NCBI GenBank assembly: GCA_963758845.1
Contig: CAVWWX010000002.1
Span: 682,001 to 746,000 of the forward strand
DNA length: 64,000 nt
Reading direction: 5' to 3'
Source of the DNA: JBDTSW01 sp963758845
GTDB taxonomy: Bacteria; Actinomycetota; Thermoleophilia; Solirubrobacterales; 70-9
In this document: in pieces, positions 52,990-62,538 of the stretch
Position numbering within the stretch: the first letter of the stretch is position 1
Layout of the letters: each line of letters opens with the position of its first letter
Notes under the pieces: model-generated
Seen by the model: only the letters and a program-made list of their open reading frames with translations
Told to the model about the DNA's origin: nothing
Database searches by the model: none
Program-made: the position numbers and the translations under genes

Positions 52990-52993
<4 letters not shown>
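51884..52993 (+). CDS. Saccharopine-dehydrogenase-like NAD(P) oxidoreductase
   Basis: 369 residues. RVGVLGAGGTIAPAIVRDL is the Rossmann motif; INYD-like SYRVNLDAMRACLEAQCHYI and DLGGLYWVTGDQL are family blocks, and LGVGSAPGKTNLMARVAAD follows. Relatives reduce or oxidise imines between amino acids or amines (saccharopine, carboxynorspermidine, lysine-ketoglutarate). In this operon an amine-derived imine is the likely substrate, but none is proven. Both ends overlap neighbouring genes by four bases. Confidence 0.82.
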
Positions 52994-54186
<1,193 letters not shown>

Positions 54187-54245
54187 GGGTCGCTGCCGCT
54201 TGGTGGGACGCGAGGCGTCCGCGGGCCACGTGTTCTGAGCGTCGC

Positions 54246-54284
54246 ATGGCGCATCGGTCCCGCATACCGGGACTAACGCGCCAT
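54246..54284. terminator. Two-part inverted repeat between convergent genes
   Basis: ATGGCGC (54246-54252) pairs with GCGCCAT (54278-54284), and GTCCCG (54257-54262) with CGGGAC (54268-54273), leaving a small internal loop. It lies between the ald and thioesterase stops and could end both transcripts. Confidence 0.45.
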
Positions 54285-54292
54285 CCCGGCGC

Positions 54293-55102
54293 CTATGTCT
54301 TCGCGCCCAGCAGCAGACCCAGCTGCCGCGACTGCGCGACCAGCCTGCCGTCGGGCGCCCACAGCTCGCCGTCCTCCTCGAAGAACCCGTCGCTCACGTG
54401 GCGGCTTCGAAAGCGCCCGAGGAGCAGCGAGTTGTCGCGCGGCAGCGGCGAGCGGAAGTGCACGGTGAGGTCGATCGTCGGGGCGGGGGCGAGCTCGCTG
54501 AGGCGCGGCCACGGCGCCGGGAACCAGGCGTCCGCCATGACTGCGACCGCGAGCGCGTCGACCGGGCGCTCCTCGGTCAGGCCGATCCAGCCGCCGACCT
54601 CCGCCCGGTCGGACCCGGTGAAGGGCAGGTCGCCGAACCGCCGCTGCATCGCCAGGCGCCCGGTGAAGGCCGGTGCCTGGGTTGACTCCGAGGGGCCGGC
54701 GTCGAGGGGGTCGCGGCCCTCGGCCGGCTCGACCTCGGGCATCTCCGAATCGTCCAGCAGCGGGCCCTCCCAGGGCTTCGAGTAGGCGGCCAGCGCCAGC
54801 CCGAGGAGCTCCCCGTCCTGCTCGAGGCGTGCGCTCACCGAGCTGAGCGACCGTCCCGCGCGCTCGACCTCGGTGCGGACCGTGACCGGCCCGGGCTGGG
54901 GCACCCGAAGGAAGTGCATGGTCGCCGACCGGGCCTGGCGCTCGGGATCGCCGACGGCCAACTCCACCCCGCGCAGCACGATCGCCATCACGTAGCCGCC
55001 CAGCGGCCCGCGGGGCGTCTGCCATCCCTCGGCCACCTCGCCCTTCCACGCCCCCGGCCCGGCGGGCCGCAGAGCGGTGTCCTCGTCGAACGTCCCGGCC
55101 AT
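54293..55102 (-). CDS. Acyl-CoA thioesterase, double-hotdog type
   Basis: 269 residues. The first hotdog half has TPRGPLGGYVMAIVLRGVEL and MHFLRVPQPGPVTVRTEV; the second half has VAVMADAWFPAPWPRLSEL, PTIDLTVHFRSPLPRDNSLL and WAPDGRLVAQSRQLGLLL. This is the actinobacterial thioesterase-family layout related to TesB. It cleaves acyl-CoA to free acid and CoA. It directly follows the acyl-CoA synthetase gene and is likely in its operon. Confidence 0.85.
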   Translation of the reverse strand: MAGTFDEDTALRPAGPGAWKGEVAEGWQTPRGPLGGYVMAIVLRGVELAVGDPERQARSATMHFLRVPQPGPVTVRTEVERAGRSLSSVSARLEQDGELLGLALAAYSKPWEGPLLDDSEMPEVEPAEGRDPLDAGPSESTQAPAFTGRLAMQRRFGDLPFTGSDRAEVGGWIGLTEERPVDALAVAVMADAWFPAPWPRLSELAPAPTIDLTVHFRSPLPRDNSLLLGRFRSRHVSDGFFEEDGELWAPDGRLVAQSRQLGLLLGAKT

Positions 55103-55106
55103 CGGG

Positions 55107-57179
55107 CTATCCGTGCCGGATCAGGGCGTCGACCGCCACGGCCCCGTCCGGGCGGGCGATCACAGGGTTCAGCTCGAGCAGCCCGAGGCCCTCGGACAGC
55201 AGCAGGTCGCCGCAGGTCGCGGCGAGCTGGGACAGGGCGGCGAGGTCGACCGGCTCGGCCCCGCGTCCGCCCGTCAACAGCGAGGCCCCGCGCAGTGAGT
55301 GAAGGGCCAGCGCGACCCGCGCCGCATCCGCCGGCAGGGGGATGACGGCGACGTCGTCGAGTGCCTCGGTCCAGATCCCGCCCAGCGCGATGACAAGGGC
55401 CGGAACAACGCCGTCGGCGCGAGCCGCGATCAGCAGCTCGACGCCCGGCGGCGCCATCCGCTCGACCAGCACCTCCGCGCCGTCCGCGGCGGCCAGGGCC
55501 CGCAGCCGCGACCACGCCTCGCGCAGTTCGCCGTCCGCGGCGATCCCCAGCGCCAGCGCGCCGAGGTCGCTCTTGTGCTGCACCCCCGCGCCGCTGAGCT
55601 TCAGTGCCACGGGCCACCCGACCTCGCCGGCGGCCCGCACCGCGTCGGCCGCGTCGCGGGCCACCCGCCCGGCGGGAACGGGCACCCCGGCGCGGCGCAG
55701 GAGCGCCTTCGCCTCCGCCTCGCCCATCCACCCGTTGCCCGAGAGGGGCCGGCCGCGAGCCTGAACCGTCGCGGTGGCGATCTCGCGAAGGCGGTCCGGG
55801 TCGCCGGGGGCGGCGCGCAGGGCCAGGCAACAGGCCAGCGCCGTGCGCAGCCCGGCCACGAACGGGATGCCGCGCTCGGCCAGTCTGAGCGCCGTCTCCG
55901 CATCGATCAGGTCGGGCATGGTCGCCGCGAGGATCGCGCCGGACTTCGTGGGCTCGGCGCCATCCACCAGAGCGTCGCGAACCGCCGCCCACGAGCCCGC
56001 GGACTCGGGCGGCAGCCGGGGCGGCTGGTCGAAGAGCAACAGCAGCTGGTCGATCGCTGGGTCCTCGCCGACGGCGGCGACGATTTGTCGCAGCCGGTCG
56101 GGCTGGTCCCAGATCATCGCCGTCCAGTCGAGCGGGTTGGCGACGGTGGCCGTCGGCGGCAGCAGGGTGTCGAGCTCGGCCCGGGTCTCCGCTGTGAAGC
56201 TCGGCAGCTCGACGCCGAGGAGCTCGGCTTGGTCGGCGGCCATGCCCGAGTCGCCGCCGGAGCAGGTCAGGACGGCAAGCCCACCGCTTCGTGCGGGGCG
56301 GGCCCTGGGCACCCCCAGGCTCCGCGCCAGCTCCAGCAGCGTGTGGGGGTCCTCGGCCCAGGCCGCACCGGCCTCCTCCACGAGCGCCCGGAACACCCGA
56401 TGGTCGCCCGCCAGCGCCCCGGTGTGCGCGGCCGCTGCCCGGGCGCCGGCGCTGGAGGACCCGACCTTCAAGACGGCGACGCCCACACCGTGATCCGCGG
56501 CGTCCGCGAGGGCGCGGGCGAGCTTGTCGCCGTCGCCGTCCGACTCGCAGAACAGCGCCACCGAGCGAACGCCGTGAAGCTCGACGACCGCCGAGAGCCA
56601 GTCGGCCGCGTCGCACACGGTCTGGTTTCCGGTGGAGACGAGGGTGTGCCAGCCGATCCCCCTCCGGGCGTTGAGCGCGTTCACCGCGACGTTCCCGCTC
56701 TGGGAGACCACCGCCACCGGGCCCGCGGGGACGCCCTCGACCGAGTCGCCCCACATCGGGGCACCGGCAGCGATCGCGGCCACGCCGTTGCCGTTGGGGC
56801 CGCACACGGGGAGGCCGCCGCGGGTGGCGATCTGGCGCAGCTCGCGCTCGAGCCCGCGGCCCGACTCGAGCTCGCCGAACCCGGCCGACAGCACGACCGC
56901 GCCGCCGCAGCCACGTTCGATCGCGTCGGTCAGGCTGGCGCCCACGGCGGCGGCAGGGATCGCGACGACGACGGCGTCGACGGCCTCCGGCAGGTCCGCC
57001 AGGCTCGGGACGCAGGGCAGGCCATGAACCTCGGAGCGCTTGGGGTTGACGCCCCAGATCCCGCCGTCGAACCCGGCCCTCGCAAGGTTGCGCAGCACCA
57101 GGTCGGCGTAGGAGCCCGTGCGGTCGTTGGCGCCGACGACGGCGATCGACCGCGGCTCGAGCAGCGGCTTCAGGTCCAA
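55107..57179 (-). CDS. ADP-forming acetyl/acyl-CoA synthetase, fused alpha-beta
   Basis: 690 residues from TTG 57179; no ATG or GTG is closer. The CoA-binding domain begins LLEPRSIAVVGANDRTGSYA, the ligase domain has the phosphorylatable His in AAAHTGALAGDHRVF, and the C-terminal ATP-grasp domain reads EAKALLRRAGVPVPAG, with VALKLSGAGVQHKSDLGALA and LLELNPVIARPDG. It makes ATP from an acyl-CoA, or the reverse, with ADP and phosphate. An unbroken frame continues into the upstream gene but is only a shadow there. Confidence 0.9.
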   Translation of the reverse strand: MDLKPLLEPRSIAVVGANDRTGSYADLVLRNLARAGFDGGIWGVNPKRSEVHGLPCVPSLADLPEAVDAVVVAIPAAAVGASLTDAIERGCGGAVVLSAGFGELESGRGLERELRQIATRGGLPVCGPNGNGVAAIAAGAPMWGDSVEGVPAGPVAVVSQSGNVAVNALNARRGIGWHTLVSTGNQTVCDAADWLSAVVELHGVRSVALFCESDGDGDKLARALADAADHGVGVAVLKVGSSSAGARAAAAHTGALAGDHRVFRALVEEAGAAWAEDPHTLLELARSLGVPRARPARSGGLAVLTCSGGDSGMAADQAELLGVELPSFTAETRAELDTLLPPTATVANPLDWTAMIWDQPDRLRQIVAAVGEDPAIDQLLLLFDQPPRLPPESAGSWAAVRDALVDGAEPTKSGAILAATMPDLIDAETALRLAERGIPFVAGLRTALACCLALRAAPGDPDRLREIATATVQARGRPLSGNGWMGEAEAKALLRRAGVPVPAGRVARDAADAVRAAGEVGWPVALKLSGAGVQHKSDLGALALGIAADGELREAWSRLRALAAADGAEVLVERMAPPGVELLIAARADGVVPALVIALGGIWTEALDDVAVIPLPADAARVALALHSLRGASLLTGGRGAEPVDLAALSQLAATCGDLLLSEGLGLLELNPVIARPDGAVAVDALIRHG

Positions 57180-57199
57180 GGCTGCGCCCCGGCCGCCCG

Positions 57200-58414
57200 C
57201 TAGTGGAGGATCTTCTCGACGCCGCGGCGCTCGAGGCCCCGCGCGACGATCAGGCGCTGGATCTCGGAGGTCCCCTCCCAGATCCGGTCCACCCGCACCT
57301 CGCGCAGCAGCCGCTCGGCCACGTTCGATCGCATGTACCCGCGTCCGCCGAACGCCTGCACGCAGCGGTCGGCGCACCGCCACGCTGCCTCGCTGACGAA
57401 CAGCTTCGCCATCGACGCCTTGTGGTGCACGACCTTGGGGTCGGCGCCGGCGTCGGCCAGGGCCGCGACGTTCAGCATCAGCAGCCGGCCCGCGGCCGCG
57501 TCGGCCGCCGAATCGGCGAGCGGGAACGACACGCCCTGGTAGTCGAAGATCCGGCTTCCTCCCTGCTCGCGGGTCGTGGCCCAGGCCACGGTCTCGTCCA
57601 GCAGGCGCCACATCGCCCCGACGCCGCGTGCTGCGATCGCCAGGCGCTCCTCGGTGAACCACATGCGCTGCATGTCGTTGCCTCCGCCGACCTCGCCGAT
57701 CACCGCGTCCTCGCCCACCTCGACGTCGCGGAAGACGACCGTGGGATGCCCCTCCGGATAGTTGTGCGTGAACCCGGGATCGTCGACGTAGTCGACGCCC
57801 TCGGCGTCGGAGGGGACCGCGAACAGGGTCGGGAGGACCTCGGAGCCATCCACGACGTTCGCCATCACGATCAGCACCTGGGCGACGTCGCCCGAGGTGA
57901 CGAACCACTTCTCGCCGCTGATCCGATAGCCGCCGTCGGTGCGGTCGGCCACCGACGTGATCCGCGAAGGGTCCGACCCGGCTTCGCGCTCGGTCACTGC
58001 GTACGCGTCCTTCAGACGGCCGGCGATCGCGGGGCGCAGGTAGTGCTCGCGCTGCTCGGCCGAAGCGTGGTCCCAGACGTTGTAGGCGTTCGGGATGTGC
58101 CAATAGATCCCGTTCGTCGAGCGCCCGAACTGCTCCTCGACGAGGGCCCACTCCATGCGGGTCCAGCCCTGGCCGCCGTACTCGGGCGAGTGGAGGCCGC
58201 CGTTCAGCCGAGCCTCGATCGCGCGCGCCTTGATCCGGTCGATCGCCTCCTGAGGCAGGCGGCCGTGGAGGCGCTCGGCCTCCTCCTCGAGCGGGATCAG
58301 CTCGGCGTCGACGAAGTCGCGCGCCCGCTGTTGCAGTTCCGCCTGATCCGCTGTCAGTTCGTCCCTAAAGGGGGTCAGACCCTCTTTACGTGGCGCCTCG
58401 GTGGTGATCGTCAT
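57200..58414 (-). CDS. Acyl-CoA dehydrogenase
   Basis: 404 residues from ATG 58414. AYAVTEREAGSDPSRITSVA and YRISGEKWFVTSGD form the FAD and substrate area, QAFGGRGYMRSNVAERLLRE and RIWEGTSEIQRLIVARGLER the C-terminal signature; the catalytic Glu is expected within the last block or at the helix before it. It introduces a 2,3 double bond in an acyl-CoA. Residues 9-16 are encoded by a 23-bp palindrome, an unusual origin for coding sequence. The start overlaps the stop of a small gene upstream (ATGA). Confidence 0.92.
   Translation of the reverse strand: MTITTEAPRKEGLTPFRDELTADQAELQQRARDFVDAELIPLEEEAERLHGRLPQEAIDRIKARAIEARLNGGLHSPEYGGQGWTRMEWALVEEQFGRSTNGIYWHIPNAYNVWDHASAEQREHYLRPAIAGRLKDAYAVTEREAGSDPSRITSVADRTDGGYRISGEKWFVTSGDVAQVLIVMANVVDGSEVLPTLFAVPSDAEGVDYVDDPGFTHNYPEGHPTVVFRDVEVGEDAVIGEVGGGNDMQRMWFTEERLAIAARGVGAMWRLLDETVAWATTREQGGSRIFDYQGVSFPLADSAADAAAGRLLMLNVAALADAGADPKVVHHKASMAKLFVSEAAWRCADRCVQAFGGRGYMRSNVAERLLREVRVDRIWEGTSEIQRLIVARGLERRGVEKILH
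58366..58388. repeat. REP-like palindrome inside acyl-CoA dehydrogenase codons
   Basis: TAAAGGGGGT, CAG, ACCCTCTTTA: ten-base arms with one mismatch. It resembles the GGGGTCAGACCCC-type intergenic palindromes found in many genomes, here translated in frame as KEGLTPF near the N-terminus. Confidence 0.45.
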
Positions 58415-58767
58415 CGGCCTCTGCCTCCCCTGCCCCCGCGGCCGCGGGCGGTGAGCCCCAGCGCGAGCGCATCGTGATTGTCCAGTACTGCGTTGGTTAC
58501 CTGGGCGGCCTGCTGCACGCGCTCGTCCCCGCTGCCCGGATGGGCGGCGAGGCGGCGGGCGTCCGCCAGCCACCGCTCGTAGGCGCGGCGGCGGGCACGG
58601 GTGATCAGTCGCTCGGCACGCTCTTGCTCGTCGCGAACCTGCGCGGGCTCGGGCTCTCCACCCGCGCGCAGGGTCGCGATCGCGGCCGGCAACTCGCCCT
58701 CGGGCTCCGGCGTGATCGAGAGCCACTCGTGGCGATCCGACGTCACCTTCGGTAGGATATCATGCAC
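58411..58767 (-). CDS. Hypothetical Arg/Ala-rich protein, 118 aa
   Basis: GTG start at 58767. MHDILPKVTSDRHEWLSITP is followed by a long helix rich in Arg and Glu (RDEQERAERLITRARRRAYE) and a Gly/Arg tail ARGRGGRGGRGR. No family is recognised. It overlaps the acyl-CoA dehydrogenase start and is divergent from the Rieske gene, so it may be the first gene of the acyl-CoA operon. Confidence 0.6.
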   Translation of the reverse strand: MHDILPKVTSDRHEWLSITPEPEGELPAAIATLRAGGEPEPAQVRDEQERAERLITRARRRAYERWLADARRLAAHPGSGDERVQQAAQVTNAVLDNHDALALGLTARGRGGRGGRGR

Positions 58768-58768
58768 T

Positions 58769-58782
58769 TGACTACAAAGTCA
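58769..58782. promoter_or_regulatory. Inverted repeat TGACT-ACAA-AGTCA in a divergent promoter
   Basis: Five-base arms between the minus-strand 118-aa gene and the Rieske gene. A binding site for one of the downstream TetR regulators is possible; the arms are short. Confidence 0.25.
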
Positions 58783-58809
58783 GCACGATCGAGGAGAGGG
58801 GCAGTCGCC

Positions 58810-59997
58810 ATGTCGCAGGCAGTCGCAACCGATGCCGTCCGCAAGCCCGAAGGCGCCTCGGAACCCTCGATCGGTCGCGCCCTCAGCGCCCGCTACTACA
58901 CCGACGAGCTGGTCCTCCAGCGCGAGCTGAACACGATCTTCCAGCGCACCTGGCAGTACGCCGGCCACGTCAGCGACCTTCCCGAGCCCGGGCATTACGT
59001 CACCGCTCGCGCGGGTGACCAGCCGGTGCTCGTCCTTCGCGGAAAGGACGGCGAGCTTCGGGCGTTCCGCAACGTCTGCCGCCATCGCGGCTCCGAGCTT
59101 CTCACGGGCCGCGGTCGCACCAAGCAGGCGATTCGGTGCCGCTACCACGGCTGGACCTACGACGCCTCGGACGGCCGCCTGCTCGGCGTCCCCGAGCACC
59201 GCAGCTACGAGGCCCTCGACAAGTCCCAGCTGGGCCTGATGCCCGCGCGCGTGGAGGTGCTGGCGGGCTTCCTGTTCGTCAACCTCGACCCCAAGGCGCC
59301 GTCGCTCGCCCAGACGACCGCCGGCTTGGCCCCGCGGCTCGAGCGCTACGGGGTGCCGGAGCTGAAGCGGTTCTCGAGCTCGAAGGGGGGCTCTGCCCCG
59401 GACCCCAGCGGCGAGGCCCAGGCGTCGACGCAGCCCGCCAACTGGAAGATCGTCGCCGAGAACTACCTCGAGGGCTACCACGTGCCGATCGCTCATCCAA
59501 GCCTGATGCGCCTGTATGACTTCAAGCGCTACACGGCCGAGACCCATGGGGGCTGGGCGTGGTTCGACGCCCCCCTTCGCGACACGCCCTCGGGCCACCG
59601 GCTGGAGCGCCTGTACCAGCGTCTGGTGAAGCCGATGCCGGGCCTGCCGGAGGAGGACCACTTCTCATGGCGGTACGTGTTCGTCTACCCGAACACCGCG
59701 ATCGACCTCTACCCCGACCAGGTGAACGTCTGGCAGATCCAGCCGTTCCGCGTCGAGCAGACCCGCGACGTCTGGGCCTGCTTTCGCCACGAGAAGTCGA
59801 ACCTCACCGCACGCCTGGTGCAGCGCATCAACAACAAGCTGAACAGCGAGGTGCTCGACGAGGACATCGACCTCGTCGCCAGGGTCCAGACCGGCGTCCA
59901 CACGCGCGGCTACGAGCCAGGGCCGCTGTCGGCTCGTGAGAAGGCCGTGGGCTGGTTCGCCGAGAAGATCCGCGCCGACCTCGGGTTCGAGGATTGA
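58810..59997 (+). CDS. Rieske-type ring-hydroxylating/amine monooxygenase, alpha subunit
   Basis: 395 residues from ATG 58810, preceded by GAGGAGAGGGG. The [2Fe-2S] ligands are Cys90, His92, Cys110 and His113 (CRHRG, CRYHGW). The mononuclear iron site has NYLEGYHVPIAH with His224 and His229, and Glu221 stands where most dioxygenases have the bridging Asp. Glu at this place occurs in carnitine-monooxygenase-type (CntA) enzymes, which act on quaternary amines. No reductase gene is next to it. The betaine-aldehyde-type dehydrogenase and cation transporters make an amine substrate attractive but unproven. Confidence 0.87.
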   Translation: MSQAVATDAVRKPEGASEPSIGRALSARYYTDELVLQRELNTIFQRTWQYAGHVSDLPEPGHYVTARAGDQPVLVLRGKDGELRAFRNVCRHRGSELLTGRGRTKQAIRCRYHGWTYDASDGRLLGVPEHRSYEALDKSQLGLMPARVEVLAGFLFVNLDPKAPSLAQTTAGLAPRLERYGVPELKRFSSSKGGSAPDPSGEAQASTQPANWKIVAENYLEGYHVPIAHPSLMRLYDFKRYTAETHGGWAWFDAPLRDTPSGHRLERLYQRLVKPMPGLPEEDHFSWRYVFVYPNTAIDLYPDQVNVWQIQPFRVEQTRDVWACFRHEKSNLTARLVQRINNKLNSEVLDEDIDLVARVQTGVHTRGYEPGPLSAREKAVGWFAEKIRADLGFED

Positions 59998-60668
59998 CCG
60001 CCGAGGACGGTCCGGCGCTCGCGACCCGGGAGGCTGAAGCCGGCGAGGCCGAGGTGCCCGCCGCTCGCGAGCGCATCCTCGAGTCCGCCTGCCAGCTGAT
60101 CTCGGCGGAGGGGATCGACGATGTCCGGATCGCCCGGGTCGCGACCCGGGCCGGAGTCTCGACCGCGCTCGTCCACCACTACTTCTCGACGCGCGAGGAC
60201 CTGCTCGAGCAGGCCCTGCTTCACTCGTTCAGCCTCGCCGCCGAGGAGCGCTTCGGCGAGGACGCGAGTGCTGACGCCGAGAACGCGACGGCCGCCGAGG
60301 CCCTCGCGCACGCGATCCGCACGTCGCTTCCCGAGCCTGGCCAGCACGAGCGTGAGTGGGTGCTGTGGGTGGAGCTGTGGCTGCGGGCCGTGCGCGACCC
60401 GAGCCTCCAGCCCGTCGCCGCGGCGCTTTACGCCCGCTACCGGTCCTGGCTCGCGGCCGTGATCCGCGCCGGTGTGAAGAGCGGCGAGTTCGACCCGGTC
60501 GATCCCGGCGAGGTGGCCGACCACGCGATGGCGCTCCTGGACGGCTTCGGCCTCCGGGCGCTCCTGCGCGACCCGACGATGGACCTGGCCCACGCCCGCG
60601 GCGCGATCGCCGAGCTCTTGGCGCCGCGGCTGGGGATCTCGCCCTCCTCGCTTCTGGACCGCTCGTAG
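59994..60668 (+). CDS. TetR-family regulator 1
   Basis: 224 residues, apparently TTG start inside a TTGA overlap with the Rieske gene. The helix-turn-helix is IARVATRAGVSTALVHHYFS. A 20-residue acidic N-terminal extension precedes it. The C-terminal domain resembles the BetI-like group (WVLWVELWLRAVRDPSLQPV). Tight coupling suggests it senses the substrate or product of the oxygenase. Confidence 0.87.
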   Translation: MTAEDGPALATREAEAGEAEVPAARERILESACQLISAEGIDDVRIARVATRAGVSTALVHHYFSTREDLLEQALLHSFSLAAEERFGEDASADAENATAAEALAHAIRTSLPEPGQHEREWVLWVELWLRAVRDPSLQPVAAALYARYRSWLAAVIRAGVKSGEFDPVDPGEVADHAMALLDGFGLRALLRDPTMDLAHARGAIAELLAPRLGISPSSLLDRS

Positions 60669-60732
60669 CGGGCGGCGCCGGAAGATTGGATGGAGCGGAG
60701 TTTGCGTCGGCGGCTCTGCCGATGTAGGTTTT

Positions 60733-60748
60733 CTGAACGGCGGTTCAG
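60733..60748. promoter_or_regulatory. TetR-type operator CTGAAC-GGCG-GTTCAG
   Basis: Perfect six-base arms (60733-60738 and 60743-60748) about 40 bp before the second TetR gene, flanked by T-rich bases. The form matches TetR operators that read TGAACG...CGTTCA. Autoregulation and control of the transporter downstream are inferred. Confidence 0.55.
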
Positions 60749-60787
60749 TTTTAGGCCGCGTTCAGGGCAAGGAGGCACAGTCGGGCG

Positions 60788-61402
60788 ATGAGCCCACGGC
60801 CGCAGGTAGACCACATCCGCAAGCCGCAGATCCTCAGCGCGGCGGCGGCTGTGATCGCCGAGCGCGGAATCGAGGCCACCCGCATCGCCGACGTGGCCGA
60901 TACCGCGGGTACCAGCACCTCCGCGGTCCTCTACTGGTTCGAGTCCCGTGACGAGCTCCTGGCCGAGGCGCTGACGTTCGCGGAGAACGCGTACTACGAG
61001 CAGCTCGCGGAGAGGCTCGCCGAGCTCGACGCCCCGCGCGACCGCCTGGTCGCCCTGATCGACTCGGCCGTGGGGGGCGAGGACTGGTTGCTGTGGATGG
61101 AGCTGTGGGCGCGTGCCCTGCGCGACCCGGACATCGCGGCCGCGCGCCGGCGGCTGGACGACCGCTGGCGGTCGGAGATCGGCGAGATCCTGCTCGCCGG
61201 CGTGGCCATGGGCGACTTCCAGGTGGTCGACACGCGGCGAGCGACCCTCGAGCTGGCGGCGCTGATCGACGGGCTCGCGGTGCAGGTGGCCCTGGGCGAT
61301 CCGGCCGTGTCGTCGGAGGTGATGCGGGCGATCTGCATCGAGGTGGCGGAGCGCATCCTTGGCGTGCGCCTCGACCCCCGAGTGGAGGGCATCGCGGCAT
61401 GA
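60788..61402 (+). CDS. TetR-family regulator 2
   Basis: 204 residues, ATG 60788 with AAGGAGG upstream. The helix-turn-helix reads IADVADTAGTSTSAVLYWFE. The C-terminal domain is similar to regulator 1 (WLLWMELWARALRDPDIAAA), so the two are paralogues of a BetI-like group. It overlaps the next gene by four bases (ATGA) and is the first gene of the second transporter operon. Confidence 0.88.
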   Translation: MSPRPQVDHIRKPQILSAAAAVIAERGIEATRIADVADTAGTSTSAVLYWFESRDELLAEALTFAENAYYEQLAERLAELDAPRDRLVALIDSAVGGEDWLLWMELWARALRDPDIAAARRRLDDRWRSEIGEILLAGVAMGDFQVVDTRRATLELAALIDGLAVQVALGDPAVSSEVMRAICIEVAERILGVRLDPRVEGIAA

Positions 61403-62514
61403 GCGGGATCTCCAGGCGCGAGCTGATCCAGCGCGGCGCCGTGGGCGGGCTGGCGCTGTCCGGGCTCGGCGGGCTGGCCGGCTGCACCGTCTCGCGCGAG
61501 GTCGACCGGGAGGGCGCGAACCGGATCGTCACACCCAAGGTCGACGGCGACCTCCTGATCTACAACTGGGCTCAGTACATGGACCCGGCGCTCAAGAAGA
61601 CCTTCTCCGAGAAGTACGGGGTCGAGGTCAGCGAGGTCAATTTCGACAATCTCGAGGCGATGGTCGTGAAGCTCCGCTCCGGGGGCGAGTACGACTTGAT
61701 CTGGCCCTCCACCGAGTACGTCGCACGGCTCGCCGCCGAGGGCCTGCTGCTGAAGTTCGACACCGACAAGCTGCGAAACGCCGACAACATCTCGCCGTTC
61801 TACGACAGCCCGTGGTGGGACCCCAACAACGAGTACGGGATCCCATACGCCTACTACACAACCGGAATCGCCTGGCGCGAGGATGTCGTCACCGGCATGG
61901 AGGGATCGTGGAACGATCTGCTCAATCCCGCCGGCGAGGGGCGGATGTTCATCCTCGACGACTTCCAGGAGGCGATCGGCGAGGCGAACCTGATCAACGG
62001 CTTCGACCTCAACACCCCCGACGCGGCCGAGCTCGAGGCCTCGAAGGAGACTCTGCTGGCGCAGAAGGAGAACGCCCGGGGGTTCTCGACCAACTCCGTC
62101 CAGAACCTGGCCTCCGGCACCGCGGTCCTCCACCAGGCGTGGAACGGTGACCTGATGAACGTTCGCCGGCAGGTGGACGACCCGGAGAACTACAGGTACG
62201 AGACGTGCTCGGAGGGTGTGCCCGTCGGGACCGACCTGATGGCGATCCCGGTAACCGCGCGCAGCCCCGGCACGGCGATGCTGTTCATGGACTGGATGAT
62301 CGATCCCGACAACGCCGCCCAGAACGTCAGGTGGAACGGCTACCCCCAGCCGGTCGAGGGCGGTCAGCAGGCGTTCGCCGAGCTGGCCAAGGAGGAGCCC
62401 TCGATCGACGTCGACCTCGAGGCGCTCGAGGACACGGCACTCGAGTATCGCCTCGACGACCCGGCCGCGCGCCAGCTCTGGACCTCCATCTTCACTGAGG
62501 TCAAGGCCGCATAG
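61399..62514 (+). CDS. PotD-like substrate-binding lipoprotein 2
   Basis: 371 residues. The N-terminus ISRRELIQRGAVGGLALSGL with GLAGC is a twin-arginine-type lipoprotein signal, unlike the Sec lipoprotein signal of the first PotD. DLLIYNWAQYMDPALKKTF, SGGEYDLIWPSTEYVARLA and LHQAWNGDLMNV are family blocks with aromatic and acidic ligand residues. It probably binds a polyamine or related cation. It is followed by two permease genes. Confidence 0.87.
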   Translation: MSGISRRELIQRGAVGGLALSGLGGLAGCTVSREVDREGANRIVTPKVDGDLLIYNWAQYMDPALKKTFSEKYGVEVSEVNFDNLEAMVVKLRSGGEYDLIWPSTEYVARLAAEGLLLKFDTDKLRNADNISPFYDSPWWDPNNEYGIPYAYYTTGIAWREDVVTGMEGSWNDLLNPAGEGRMFILDDFQEAIGEANLINGFDLNTPDAAELEASKETLLAQKENARGFSTNSVQNLASGTAVLHQAWNGDLMNVRRQVDDPENYRYETCSEGVPVGTDLMAIPVTARSPGTAMLFMDWMIDPDNAAQNVRWNGYPQPVEGGQQAFAELAKEEPSIDVDLEALEDTALEYRLDDPAARQLWTSIFTEVKAA

Positions 62515-62538
62515 CCTCAGGATGAGCGCCGCAGACCG

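Noticed and set aside
55107..58151. A 1014-residue fusion of the CoA ligase with upstream sequence
   Set aside because: The extra 324 residues are an out-of-frame reading of acyl-CoA dehydrogenase, which has its own clear frame and stop.
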